A stretch of DNA of 22,867 nt, from assembly GCA_025201805.1 (NCBI GenBank), contig MU619282.1, forward strand, positions 132,726 to 155,592, in the 5' to 3' direction. Source of the DNA: Parasitella parasitica (lineage: Eukaryota; Mucoromycota; Mucoromycetes; Mucorales; Mucoraceae). The notes beneath the pieces were generated by a model, which saw only the letters and a program-made list of their open reading frames with translations, had not been told where the DNA came from and did no database searches. The position numbers were made by a program, and so were the translations under genes. Positions within the stretch are counted from its first letter, which is position 1. Every line of letters begins with the position of its first letter. Shown piece after piece: positions 9,431 through 18,344 of this stretch.

Positions 9431-10428
9431 TTGAATTACTCACTGAAACGCTGATAGATTAAATGTTTGCTTAAGCTTTAAGCACAACGGAACCTTCCTG
9501 AGAGTATATTTTTAGCTTTTAATGCCTATTCTACCGATCAAATTTTTAAAAACTGTCCAAAGTTGGTCTGATCGCTGGATTCACAAGTATATGACGATAG
9601 ACTGTGCTTTTGAGTATTTCTTTAAATCTTGAACTCCATCAAATCATGGATGTTGTAGACAATTGGGCGTAGCTTGTTGAAATCAAATCGAATATTCACA
9701 CCAGTTTTAATAAATAATTCCATTTCTCAACTACATTACATCCAATTTCAATTTACAATTAAATGGTTCAAGTATAAAAGTCAACTATCACAGCGCCATT
9801 AAGATTGTCTTTTAATTAAGGAATCTGCAAAATAATAGCTGCATATGACAGTGGCAGCAATGAATATCGTTCCTAGGTATGTTGGTGTGTGGTAAAATAT
9901 GGGGTTTCACATAATAACAGTTTATCAATTACATACAGAGTAATCTATAGGGTGGATACAACGGGTTGTCTTTGGGAATAAAGAGCGTGGAGTGGAATCT
10001 TTAGCATCATCAATAAAATTAATACACCTTTTGTGTTGTTGGTTTAGTTTTACAGGAAACAGAATAGGGACTGCAGCATTGAGGATTTGAATCTGATTTG
10101 AATCTGATGGTTGATGGAAATTTAGTGCAATTAGTTGCTTTTACGACTGCATGAACTCCTATGTTACTTTATAAGTTGGAGAAGATGATGACAGCTTTTG
10201 TGGATTTTGCAACCAGTTTTCTACCTTTGGGTCTCTTTTAGATGTATGTAATGCATGAGCGATACTGTGCTATTTTATAGCATAATCACTAATATCATTG
10301 GCTGATTACTCTGGATAAAGACATCCTTACACGAAACTGCATGAACGAGCAGAAGTAAGATGTAGGTAAGTACCGCAAAGAAGTCTGATGTGATTTGGAT
10401 TTTTATTCATGTAAGGTAAAATACTTAC
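9431..10428. other. gene-free stretch
   Basis: No gene recognised. A small tandem duplication (gatttgaatct twice, 10084-10105) is visible. The right-hand part may belong to the decayed coding repeat that follows: on the minus strand the frame LAEVMTKY continues past 10429 through a possible GTAAGT intron into a hydrophobic stretch (FFAVLTYILLLLVHAV), but this is speculative. Confidence 0.4.
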
Positions 10429-11270
10429 GATATTTGGTCATAACTTCAGCTAAAAAAAACCCCCTTGAACCGAGATCTAACTTGGAGAATATACTGTTGA
10501 TTTGACGCTATTTGGGGATGAAAATGCTGTTTTTATTGATATCTATAATATTAGCAGAAGTAATAACCATATGGAAATTGCATATGATTGCTGATATAAG
10601 CTACGGTAAAGAGCAGCATAAAGCCTGTTTTATGCTTCGCTAAAACAGGCATGATCATCGTTATCTGAACATAACTTGGTTTCCACTTGGCGATGTCTCT
10701 ATCTAAAGTAATTGTCTGCAAAAACAGTTTTATTTTTCATAATTTATCATAAATATCAGATATTTGCTCATAAATTCTGCTAAGAAAATGTTCATAGAAC
10801 CGAGATCTAACTTCGGAATCTTAGGGCTGACTTGGTGCTATCTGGCAACGACATTGGTTTCCATGTTTTCATTGAAATCAACAAAGTTCTCAGACTCTAT
10901 CACAAATTTTCATATCAGAATTACATATAATCGATGATAGGCTTCGATAAACAGCAAAAGAAACACTGTCTTATGCGCTATAAGATCAGGTATGATCATC
11001 GCTATTTGAGCATAACTTGGTTCCCATTGGGCGATGCCTCTATCAAAAGTTATCTGCAAAAACAGTTGCATTTATCATAGTTTTTATCAATATCTATAAA
11101 GTTATTAGATGATATAACAAATTCACATATGAAAATTGCATATAAAATTGGTGGTAGGCTTCGATGAAGAGGAAATCAAAGCCTGTCTTATGCGTCATCA
11201 AATCAGGCATGATCATCACTATCTGAGCATAGCTTGGCACCGCGCCCTAATTGAAGGCGATCTGTGGTTA
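10429..11270 (-). repeat. tandem ~330-bp repeat, 2.6 diverged copies, with relict minus-strand coding sequence
   Basis: Copy 1 starts at 10429 and copy 2 at 10759. The blocks gatatttg-tcataa and aaccgagatctaac recur exactly 330 bp apart (10468 and 10798), and the block atgatcatc recurs at 10651, 10992 and 11209. The third copy lacks the first part of the unit. Read on the minus strand, all three copies encode related peptides: PSYVQITMIMPVLAKHKTGF, PSYAQIAMIIPDLIAHKT and PSYAQIVMIMPDLMTHKTGF. The two copies that still carry the block encode KLDLGS followed by FLAE(V/F)M(T/S)KY. Many differences fall at third codon positions. Each copy is broken by stops, so these are relics of a duplicated gene segment rather than live genes. 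The family is unknown. Confidence 0.65.
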
Positions 11271-11420
11271 TATTTCAAATGGTCACATTTTATTGTAGTG
11301 AATTTATCATTTTTATGTAACTGTCAAAAATGGAAGGATTTTGTTTAATGGAATTAATAAGCGGTCGTAAGAGCTGCATTGGCAGATGCAAAAATTAGAG
11401 AAAGACTATAAAAATGCATT

Positions 11421-11426
11421 TATTGA
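11421..11426 (-). terminator. candidate poly(A) signal of the CCDC137-like gene
   Basis: AATAAA on the minus strand about 117 nt after the stop. Another AATAAA overlaps the stop codon itself (11539-11544) and is too close to be the sole signal. Confidence 0.35.
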
Positions 11427-11542
11427 TATACGTATAATATCGTTATAAACTGACACAATCCATAGCAATCGGAAATCATAAAAGCTTATATATAAAGGAT
11501 AAAAAGTAGAATAATGCTATTATAATTATTTACATTGTTTTA

Positions 11543-12464
11543 TTAGCTCGACATCTTCTTAGCCTTCTTTGCACGGTAGGCTTCAATGACCTTTTCTCTC
11601 TCATTGTCTAGTTGAATACGTGCGGCTGCACTCATATTTTGGATCTTTCTCTTATGAGACGCTTTCAATGCCTTCATATTCTCATCCTCTTCAGATTCAT
11701 ATCCAGTATCCTTCTTGACTACTGCTGCCTTTGTTGTTGTTGTAGTAGTAGTAGTAGTAGTAGTAGATAGTGCCTTTTTGTTCTTTTGCTCAAGCATCTA
11801 ATGAAAAGAAGGGTTCAATATCTCTGTTGTTTACATCTCCAATATTAAGGTCTGCTAATAATACCTCTTTGCCACGCCCGCGTGCTTTGGGTATTTTTTT
11901 CAAAACAGGTGGTGCATTAGCAACTTCACCAAATTTGACATTATCCTTCAAGTCATCGAAATCTCGCCCACCATACAGATCCAATTCTTTTTGCAATTTA
12001 GCCGCTTTTTTTTGTTTCCTAGTCTCTTGGTTACGCTTTTTTCTGTCACTCACAGACTTGGATTTCTTTTGTGCTTCAATTATCTCTGATTGGAATTCGC
12101 TTTCTACTCTTTGGACAAAATCTTTCATTTTTTCACCAGGTTGAATATTGATATTTTTTTTCTGAATGAAACTTGGTTAGAAATCGGATACATTTTCAAG
12201 GATATCACTTATTTACAGTAGCAATAGCATCGATATTCTTCTTGGCCTCCCTCTTTTCCTGTTGCCTTTTGATGGCCATTTCCTTGAATCTTAATAAGCG
12301 GGAAAATCCTTTTGGAGTGTCCTCAGTCTGCGCATCATCTTTAGAGACTGGCATATCCTTTCTATGTAATACGTATAAATATTTCAGATCAGAGCTAAAT
12401 AAATTGCAACTTACTCCTGCTGTCTGGCTTTACGAACGCTCGCTTTTGCTCTTTTATGTGGCAT
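11543..12464 (-). CDS. CCDC137-like nucleolar/RNA-associated basic protein
   Basis: Deduced exons 12464-12415, 12361-12217, 12161-11865 and 11797-11543 (248 aa); introns are 53, 55 and 67 nt and all junctions keep frame. The start is the ATG of MPHKRAKASVRK. Conserved blocks: PKGFSRLLRFKEMAIKRQQE (residues ~29-48), IQPGEKMKDFVQRVESE (~70-86), the coiled-coil basic QETRKQKKAAKLQKELDLYG, VKFGEVANAPPVLKKIPKAR (~140-159), and a C-terminal AARIQLDNEREKVIEAYRAKK helix. The FGEV-x3-PP-x-L block and the final ERE-x3-AYRA-x-K helix match what I recall of animal CCDC137. The protein is very basic and Lys-rich, consistent with a nucleolar or RNA-binding role; no enzyme motif is seen. An 11-Thr run (residues ~176-186) comes from an ACT/ACA microsatellite. 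Family assignment is from memory of motifs; the gene structure is firmer. Confidence 0.72.
11731..11766. repeat. trinucleotide microsatellite in coding sequence
   Basis: On the minus strand, seven ACT codons followed by four ACA codons encode an uninterrupted Thr run in the last exon of the CCDC137-like gene. Length changes would stay in frame. Confidence 0.85.
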
Positions 12465-12807
12465 TATTGATGGTTTCCTTGATTATAAAAAGAATTCTCA
12501 TTATTACTTCCTCAAATGTGAAAGAAATACAGTCCTCGAAAGCAGTCTTCTAGGTATGGTACAGTATGGTGCTGTTTGGTTGCCAATGAAGCACTGTCTT
12601 GCTAACATTTACGGTGAATAAACCGTATAACCTCTAAGGATTTATTCAAGCAAGGGCAATAAATATCAAGCATTGAATGTAGCCAAAAAACGCAATAGCT
12701 TCAGCCCAAGCATACTATTTTAAATTGCTAAAATACCATAAAGTCTGAGTAAATGAGATACTTTTTTGTGTTGGTGGTAAGAAGAAAATGTATGCAGTTC
12801 CATCGTA
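12465..12807. other. intergenic: promoter of the CCDC137-like gene and 3' region of MED27
   Basis: 343 bp between genes on the same strand. There is no ORF of note. A minus-strand AATAAA at 12641-12646 could be the MED27 poly(A) signal, 162 nt after its stop. Confidence 0.45.
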
Positions 12808-14266
12808 CTACATGGCTTGATTGTTTCTATATTCGATAAAACATCGCATATGATATGGCGTGCCCACGTCATGTACATTGGCTACATCGCCATGTTGATG
12901 TATAGGCTGTCGTTTTGTCCATGTTCTCACCATCGGTGGTAAGTACCTAAATTGTGGTGAATCAAATTGGAGTAGCTTATGACAGCGTTGGCATGGCGAA
13001 ACAAATAAATCATGGTAGCTTGCAAACCAGTCCTGCACATAGAGAATAAGTATTATTTATTTTGATGGAGTCCTGAACCTACCAGTATATTGTATAAAGC
13101 CTCTCTAGCAAAGAAAACCAGCATGTCCTCAAATGCTGCAGTAGCCAAAAGGTTCATCTTTTGGAATACTAAATACTGTGAATCTTGCCACGATTGTTTC
13201 TATTGGACTTGATTAGATGTTTATTCACAGTTTCCAGCGCTGAGACCAAACCTCTTCTTTCACACTTTTAATGGTGTATTGATGAATAACTAATGCGTCT
13301 GATCCTCTTTCATATTCTAATTCTATATCTGCTACCAAGGCCTTGCGTGAGCATATCTACACGGACTACCGGTGAATTTTACTTTCTAAATACCCCCGCT
13401 TTGAACATGTGTATACCTTGATCCGACAAGCTGATCCACAAAGTGTTGAATATTCTTTCTTTTGAAAAACAATCGATAAATTTGCACCAGCTGCTTTGTT
13501 TTCGGCCAGCCATTCGTTAATGTATTTCGTAAAGAAGAGAGGTCTGTGTGAAGCTCGTTAATGATAACCTCAAAAGCTGCAGTTATTATGTTCTTACTCG
13601 GATGTTGTTAGGGTGGATTTTCTTTCAAACACAATAGATGATAATTCTCTACAGAAAGTTGTTGGACAAAATCCAGCCATGAGTTAAATCAAAACGTACT
13701 TGTAAGCACGATCCGCGCTTTCTTTTACTGAAGAGCCCAATTCTTTAGCTTTTCCAGAGCCGGCCTCTTCTCTATATCTATTTTCTTCTTCTGCCGCCTC
13801 TTTTTCTGTCTCGCTATAATTGGTATATTTAGTGCCGTGTTAATGTAATATTTTACCAAGTTTCCCCACCTTTTTATCATATCCCAATTGAATTTGTTCT
13901 CAAAGGCTACAATCTGGGCATGCTCCAAAGCACCTAGGATAATGAAACTCCAGAACCACCACTCTAGTTTTTCTTACTTTACTTACCTTTCAGGTTTTCT
14001 CCTTGTGCAGATAGTGTGTTGAGATCACGTCGAACACTTTTGAGTCTATCACCGAACGATTGCACGAAATTAGGTCCTTTCTCTTCTGCTTGAACAATTT
14101 CTGTAAAGTGTTTGAGGGAAGAACGTATTTCAGAGACCTTGAATAAAATAACGTGTGAATGCAGATTTATATATGAGTGGATTCAAGCAAATATTACGGT
14201 TAATAATGCATGGTCTATATTTGAGATATCTTTTTCAATTTCTTCGGGCGACCTTGTAAGAGACAT
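12808..14266 (-). CDS. MED27: Mediator of RNA polymerase II transcription subunit 27
   Basis: Nuclear subunit of the Mediator tail/upper module that links activators to RNA polymerase II. Deduced exons: 14266-14198, 14137-13987, 13933-13870, 13813-13700, 13596-13394, 13331-13252, 13199-13083, 13032-12808 (340 aa, in frame). The N-terminal helical region contains VSEIRSSLKHF and FGDRLKSVRRDLNTLS, matching the family's SVxRDLNxL signature. The middle is coiled-coil, acidic and basic (ETEKEAAEEENRYREEAG). A conserved core has DSQYLVFQKMNLLATAAF. The C-terminus shows the diagnostic treble-clef-like zinc site: CQRC (280-283), LPPMVRTW, then H327-x2-C330. The least certain junctions are the 103-nt intron 13597-13699 (acceptor CCGAG, just after a CTAAC branch site) and the intron 13332-13393. 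Loss of any single junction would break the frame, so the gene looks intact. Confidence 0.88.
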
Positions 14267-15352
14267 GATTGTAAACTTTAGGGAAAAGGGGTATTATTAC
14301 TCATCCGCAAAACGGGACAAATTTCTAATTTTGAGGTGTATCAAGTTTTATTACATAACGCGCTGCATACAACCGCTCCTACTGCTGATAATATCCTTCT
14401 GCTTAGGTTTGTGGCGTCTTTTAAAAGTTGACATTGGCCATGTGGTTGCTTTGAAGTTGTAAAGTTGTTAGAAGCTAAGGCTTTCGGCTTTCGTCTTTTC
14501 AATCACTGGATACAGTTTACCAACAGTGCGCATTTCAAACCACATCTCAAACACTTATACATCAAATGAGGCTTGTTTTCTTTGGTTCATGTTAAAATAG
14601 TACATCCAAGCTTCTCAACAAGTATTCCTAATAGTCTTGATAAGATCAAATAAGCTCACCTGGCTTGTATAAAGCTTAATCACAATAAAACCTTGGCAAA
14701 GAAATGCCAGAATTACACTTTAAATTAGAATTAAATTTAATACTGCTCTTACAACAGAAAAGTTCTTTTTCAAGTAAATCATTAATGAAAATCAAATCAA
14801 AGTGTAATTCTTAAATTTTGTGGCTTACTCAGTTACCCCTCTCGCCTGTGATAGCAAGACGGGGATATTGCTTACTTGGATCTGATGTGAGTGTGTTTAG
14901 TTGATGCGAATCTTGCTGCTGCACACTTTTTACAAAGAGGCTTCGTAAAATGATCGCGAAGGGTATTGTTGATTAACAAAATAAAAACTCCAAATCAACG
15001 TCGTAAGGGTATTTAGCAATGCAGCACTTATTGTTGGAGTATCTCTTGACGTGAGTCAGCAGTGAAAACTCAAAATAATTATAAGGATCCTTTTACGGTG
15101 CTAATTGATTTCTTGTATTGTGTTATCGACATTAGCAAGATGAGTAGGAATTATTGCGGTTGGTTGACCATCAAATGTGGCACGCTTTCAAGTAATGATG
15201 CACACAAATATAAAGTGAATATTTGACTGAATTCCTGCTACATGGAACTATATGATCAAGAAGGTGTATCTAGACAATTATTCCGTGTGTTTTCAATGGT
15301 ATTTTTTTGATGTTGCAAATATCTAACTACATGTATTCAAATAATAGCAGAT
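14267..15352. other. gene-free stretch of about 1.1 kb
   Basis: Contains the MED27 promoter side and the 3' side of the J-protein gene. The open frame running to 14462 on the plus strand starts inside MED27 exons read antisense and is a shadow. A short inverted repeat (listed separately) is the only structure I can see. Confidence 0.5.
14710..14810. repeat. 12-bp inverted repeat bounding a 101-bp segment
   Basis: gaattacacttt at 14710-14721 is the exact reverse complement of aaagtgtaattc at 14799-14810. The enclosed segment is AT-rich and non-coding. This would suit a tiny MITE-like element, but I see no clear target-site duplication, and AT-rich DNA produces such pairs by chance. Confidence 0.35.
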
Positions 15353-15358
15353 TTTATT
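15353..15358 (-). terminator. poly(A) signal of the J-protein gene
   Basis: AATAAA on the minus strand, 26 nt after the stop codon. Confidence 0.45.
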
Positions 15359-15383
15359 TTCTTCTATACAAACGTATGGTATA

Positions 15384-16494
15384 CTACCAAGCTTTGGTAT
15401 ATTTTTCACCTGTTTCTAATAAACCAACCGCCATCTGCAATGCATTTTCAATCTTCTGATTTAAAATGCCACCATGCTGATCTCGCTTCTTTTTGCTGTT
15501 GTCATCAGTATCCTCTAGTAATTGTCTTTGCTTTGATTCAGTGTTTATAATAATAGGTAATTGCAATAATATTTTGCATATAGTAATCGACAATTGCATT
15601 CTTCTCCACAAGCTAAAATAAGATAGTGTTCTTAATTCATGCTGTAATTCGTATAATCGCATGAGCTCAAATTGCACAACTTTATAGTATTGATGTGTTG
15701 CTGCGAAATGTAAAAACATAAATAACATGTGTATATTAAACAAATAATACCTTACATTGAAATAGTTCACGCATTTTTCGAAAGCCTAGTTCAATCTGAA
15801 GAATAGCATCTTCTGTGATATGCATACCAGGATTCGTTTCATTTAAAGCATCTGCAAGTTGAAATTGTTGCACAATTTGTCAGATGATTCATTATTTTAC
15901 ATGTGTAAATGATATTTACGGATAAATGCTCGCATGGTCTGAAACTCTCCATCCAACATTTCATTGAATAGCTGTATAAAGAATAAGTGGCGCTATCCAT
16001 CAGATCCATCTAATAGCTATACCTGATGTAATACTCGCTGTAGTGTATCATTTGGATTATCATCGTCAGAAGGAGCAAACGAGGAGGATGCCGTAGATAT
16101 TCCTTTGTGTTTTGATACATCATATAGTAGTTTTGATGATGGATTACTAAGAGTTTCATAAGCTATAGAGAGTACTAACAGTGGTTTTAAATAATCTTTC
16201 CAAATCCCAGCTTATGATTTACGTACTCTGGAAACTTTCTGTAGCTCGAGGGAAAGATGGCACAAACTTGTCTGGATGACAAACTCTACTTTTCTGTTTT
16301 ATGAATGTGAATACGCATAGAATCAACATGGAGCATTCCTGAATTACTTTAATATAAGCTCGTCTAATTTCTTCCGTAGAAGCATCTTTCTTGATTCCAA
16401 GCACTCGATAGTAATCAGCCGCAGATAAAATTTCGTTTACTTGCTTATACTTTTCCTCTTCTTGTGGTTGTTGGTTTGAATTGATGAATGGCAT
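15384..16494 (-). CDS. J-domain (DnaJ/Hsp40) co-chaperone
   Basis: Stimulates the ATPase of Hsp70 partners. Deduced exons 16494-16348, 16293-16227, 16174-16023, 15971-15920, 15851-15756, 15700-15384 (276 aa); five introns of 51-68 nt, all in frame. The J domain occupies residues ~27-90: DYYRVLGIKKDASTEEIRRA (helices I-II), then CHPDKF with the HPD loop at 55-57 on the far side of intron 1, and AYETLSNPSSKLLYDVSK (helices III-IV). There is no Gly/Phe region, zinc-finger cluster or signal peptide, so it is a class C type J-protein. The remainder is helical, with LGFRKMRELFQ and a Leu-rich LMRLYELQHELRTLSYFSL segment, then a Lys/Asp-rich stretch. The client and compartment cannot be told; probably cytosolic or nuclear. 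The start lies only 192 bp after the EF-1beta stop, with a pyrimidine-rich promoter between. Confidence 0.87.
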
Positions 16495-16513
16495 TTCAAG
16501 TAACAATGAATTT

Positions 16514-16560
16514 GAGAGGAGAAAAAGAATTAAGAAAAAAGAAAGGGAAAAACGAGAGGG
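16514..16560 (-). promoter_or_regulatory. pyrimidine-rich tract upstream of the J-protein start
   Basis: On the coding (minus) strand this is almost entirely C/T and lies 20-66 nt before the ATG. Such CT tracts near transcription starts are common in highly expressed fungal genes; its role here is inferred. Confidence 0.4.
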
Positions 16561-16595
16561 GTCAGATCGTTATTTAGATATCTTTTTCTAAACAA

Positions 16596-16601
16596 TTTAT
16601 T
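16596..16601 (-). terminator. poly(A) signal of the EF-1beta gene
   Basis: AATAAA on the minus strand, 86 nt after the EF-1beta stop codon and before the CT tract of the next gene. Confidence 0.5.
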
Positions 16602-16686
16602 TAACATGTGAAATTTACAGTTTTTTTTTGTTTATTGTCATGCTTCAACAAAAAGCTTATTAAAAGTTAATTCAACACGCAATACT

Positions 16687-17437
16687 TTAAATCTTTTGCA
16701 TGGCAGCAACATCAACTGATTGAACGAAATCTTCGAAATCCTTAATTTTCTCTTCCAAATCATCCATTGAGACCTTATCATCCTCAACGACACAGTTAAT
16801 TTGGAGCTTCTTGATACCATATCCAACAGCTACAAGCTGATGGCCACCCCAAAGAAGTCCATCCATTTCGATTGACTTGACTGCTTTGGTCATTTCATCA
16901 AGGTCAGTTTCATCATCCCAAGGCTTAACCTCAAGAGTGATAGTGGTCTTGGCAGTAGGTTTAGGCTTGTTGGCCTTTTTAGCATTATATTCAGCAACGC
17001 GTTCAGCCTTAAGCTTTTCAGCTTCTTCATCTTCCTCTTCATCGGAACCAAAGAGATCTACATCATCTTCATCCTCGGCAGCGGCAGCAGCAGGAGCGGC
17101 TTCCCTTTAATGAAGCACCATTAATGTTCCTGAACATTGCAAACGTGTTGATGAGTAACTTACTTTGTGGCCAAACCATTGACAGCAGCAATGTGTGCGT
17201 ACCATCTAGCCAAGTGAGGGTAGGCTTCAGCAGAGGGTCCTTCAGTCAAAGAATTAAAGACGGACTTGTCGGCTTCGGAAGCTTCAGCACTATTTTATAA
17301 TTTTTCAAAAGGCATGATTAGATTTTACAGTTGTTAAACTTTTTTTTTTCTAGACATTACCCCTTGACGTAGGAAGCGTTCTCAAAGAAACTGTTAAGGA
17401 TCTGATGGGCCAAAGGAGCTTCAAGAGTGACAGACAT
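16687..17437 (-). CDS. EFB1: translation elongation factor 1-beta (eEF1B alpha), guanine-nucleotide exchange factor
   Basis: Exchanges GDP for GTP on eEF1A during cytosolic translation elongation. Exons 17437-17361, 17289-17164, 17104-16687 (206 aa, the same length as the yeast protein); introns are 71 and 59 nt. The N-terminal part ([18 protein letters not shown]..., [20 protein letters not shown]) is the GST-C-like domain that binds eEF1B gamma. An Ala/acidic linker carries [12 protein letters not shown], the conserved casein kinase 2 site. The C-terminal exchange domain starts near [16 protein letters not shown] and includes [20 protein letters not shown]. It ends in AAMQKI, with the family's catalytic Lys at residue 205, one before the end. 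Codon use looks biased as for a highly expressed gene. A 28-base pure pyrimidine run lies just upstream. Confidence 0.97.
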
Positions 17438-17455
17438 GTTGTATCGAAATTTAGT

Positions 17456-17483
17456 GAGAAGGAAAAGGAAGAAAGAAAAAAAA
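17456..17483 (-). promoter_or_regulatory. pyrimidine tract in the EF-1beta promoter/leader
   Basis: 28 consecutive pyrimidines on the coding strand, 19 nt before the ATG. This is typical of core promoters or leaders of fungal translation-machinery genes; function is inferred. Confidence 0.5.
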
Positions 17484-17719
17484 TTTTTTTCGATTAGATG
17501 TTTATTCAATTATGTGTTTAGGAAAAAAACTTTTCTGTCACGGTAAACATCAACTCAGTGCTAGATCTTGTAAGCCACTTTAGGATTTCTCAATATACAC
17601 ACGAGTTAGGATTCCATCAAGTGGAGTTCGATAAAAGCGAGCATTTGATGCAAAGGGCGTTATTCGATCTCCCATAATGGCCAAGGTAACTTCACAGCGA
17701 TTTGTCACTATATCTGATT

Positions 17720-18078
17720 TTACTGATTAGTGGAGAGGTTTGGTGAGACTGTGGATTGGGATGGAGAAGATGCCAATCTATTACCAAATAGAAAAACTTA
17801 CTCCATTGGAGCAATAACACGCACGCCAATCCGGAGAGAATATATCGCGAAACAATATCGCACGATCCAGAAAAAGGAGTAGGTTGAGCAGTGGTCTCAA
17901 ACAAACAGGGGTTACATGAACAACAGCATTTTGAAGATGAATCTGCAATCGATATCAATATGAGGCCAATTATTGCAACAGTAAAATCTAGCAATGTGAT
18001 AATGTGACACCAATTACAAGAGGAGGCAATTATTCTATTCGACAGAAATAACCTTATTTCAGAAAGATGGCTTGTACC
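17720..18078 (-). CDS. unresolved Cys-rich membrane reading frame, possibly exons of a small gene
   Basis: Not recognised. A minus-strand frame is open from 18078 to 17692 (about 128 codons) without any ATG. It encodes a hydrophobic segment (FTVAIIGLILISIA), a Cys cluster (KCCCSCNPCLF) and a second hydrophobic segment (IVSRYILSGLACVLLLQW). A good intron fits at 17801-17749 (53 nt, GTAAGT...CACAG). Splicing gives LLQWISPNLSTNQ and a stop at 17720-17722; unspliced, the frame runs on to 17692. I could not place a start: the acceptor-like CTAG before 17990 and GCAG near 17945 both need an upstream exon that I do not find. It may be an unannotated small gene, a relic, or chance within the divergent promoter region between EF-1beta and the ATPase. 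Confidence 0.25.
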
Positions 18079-18280
18079 TCATGACAGATATTATGATGTC
18101 AATTAACCCTGGATGAACTGACGGGAGATCACTCGTGTATGAGTTATTTATTCAAAAATGCGCAAGAATAGACCTGTGTATGTCTCACAAATCATAAATC
18201 AACGACAGAGCGATATTTGCCAAAGAAGAGGAACGAGAAACAATAAATAAATTGCGTGTATTTTCTATACAATAAAATCC

Positions 18281-18288
18281 TATAAATA
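18281..18288 (+). promoter_or_regulatory. TATA box of the P-type ATPase gene
   Basis: TATAAATA, 64 nt upstream of the ATPase ATG. Confidence 0.5.
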
Positions 18289-18344
18289 TGCAACACCTTG
18301 TTTGATTTCTTTTGAATAATTTTGTATTGCCCATCACTCCCTAA

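Noticed and set aside
10084-10108. Short tandem gatttgaatct duplication
   Set aside because: Only two copies of 11 bp; too small to be more than slippage.
11136-11348. 70-codon plus-strand frame
   Set aside because: It is the antisense of the third repeat unit. The conserved peptide signal among repeat copies is on the minus strand.
14112-14462. 116-codon plus-strand open frame
   Set aside because: It overlaps MED27 exons 1-2 antisense. The MED27 reading is family-supported, and the downstream part has no resemblance to anything.
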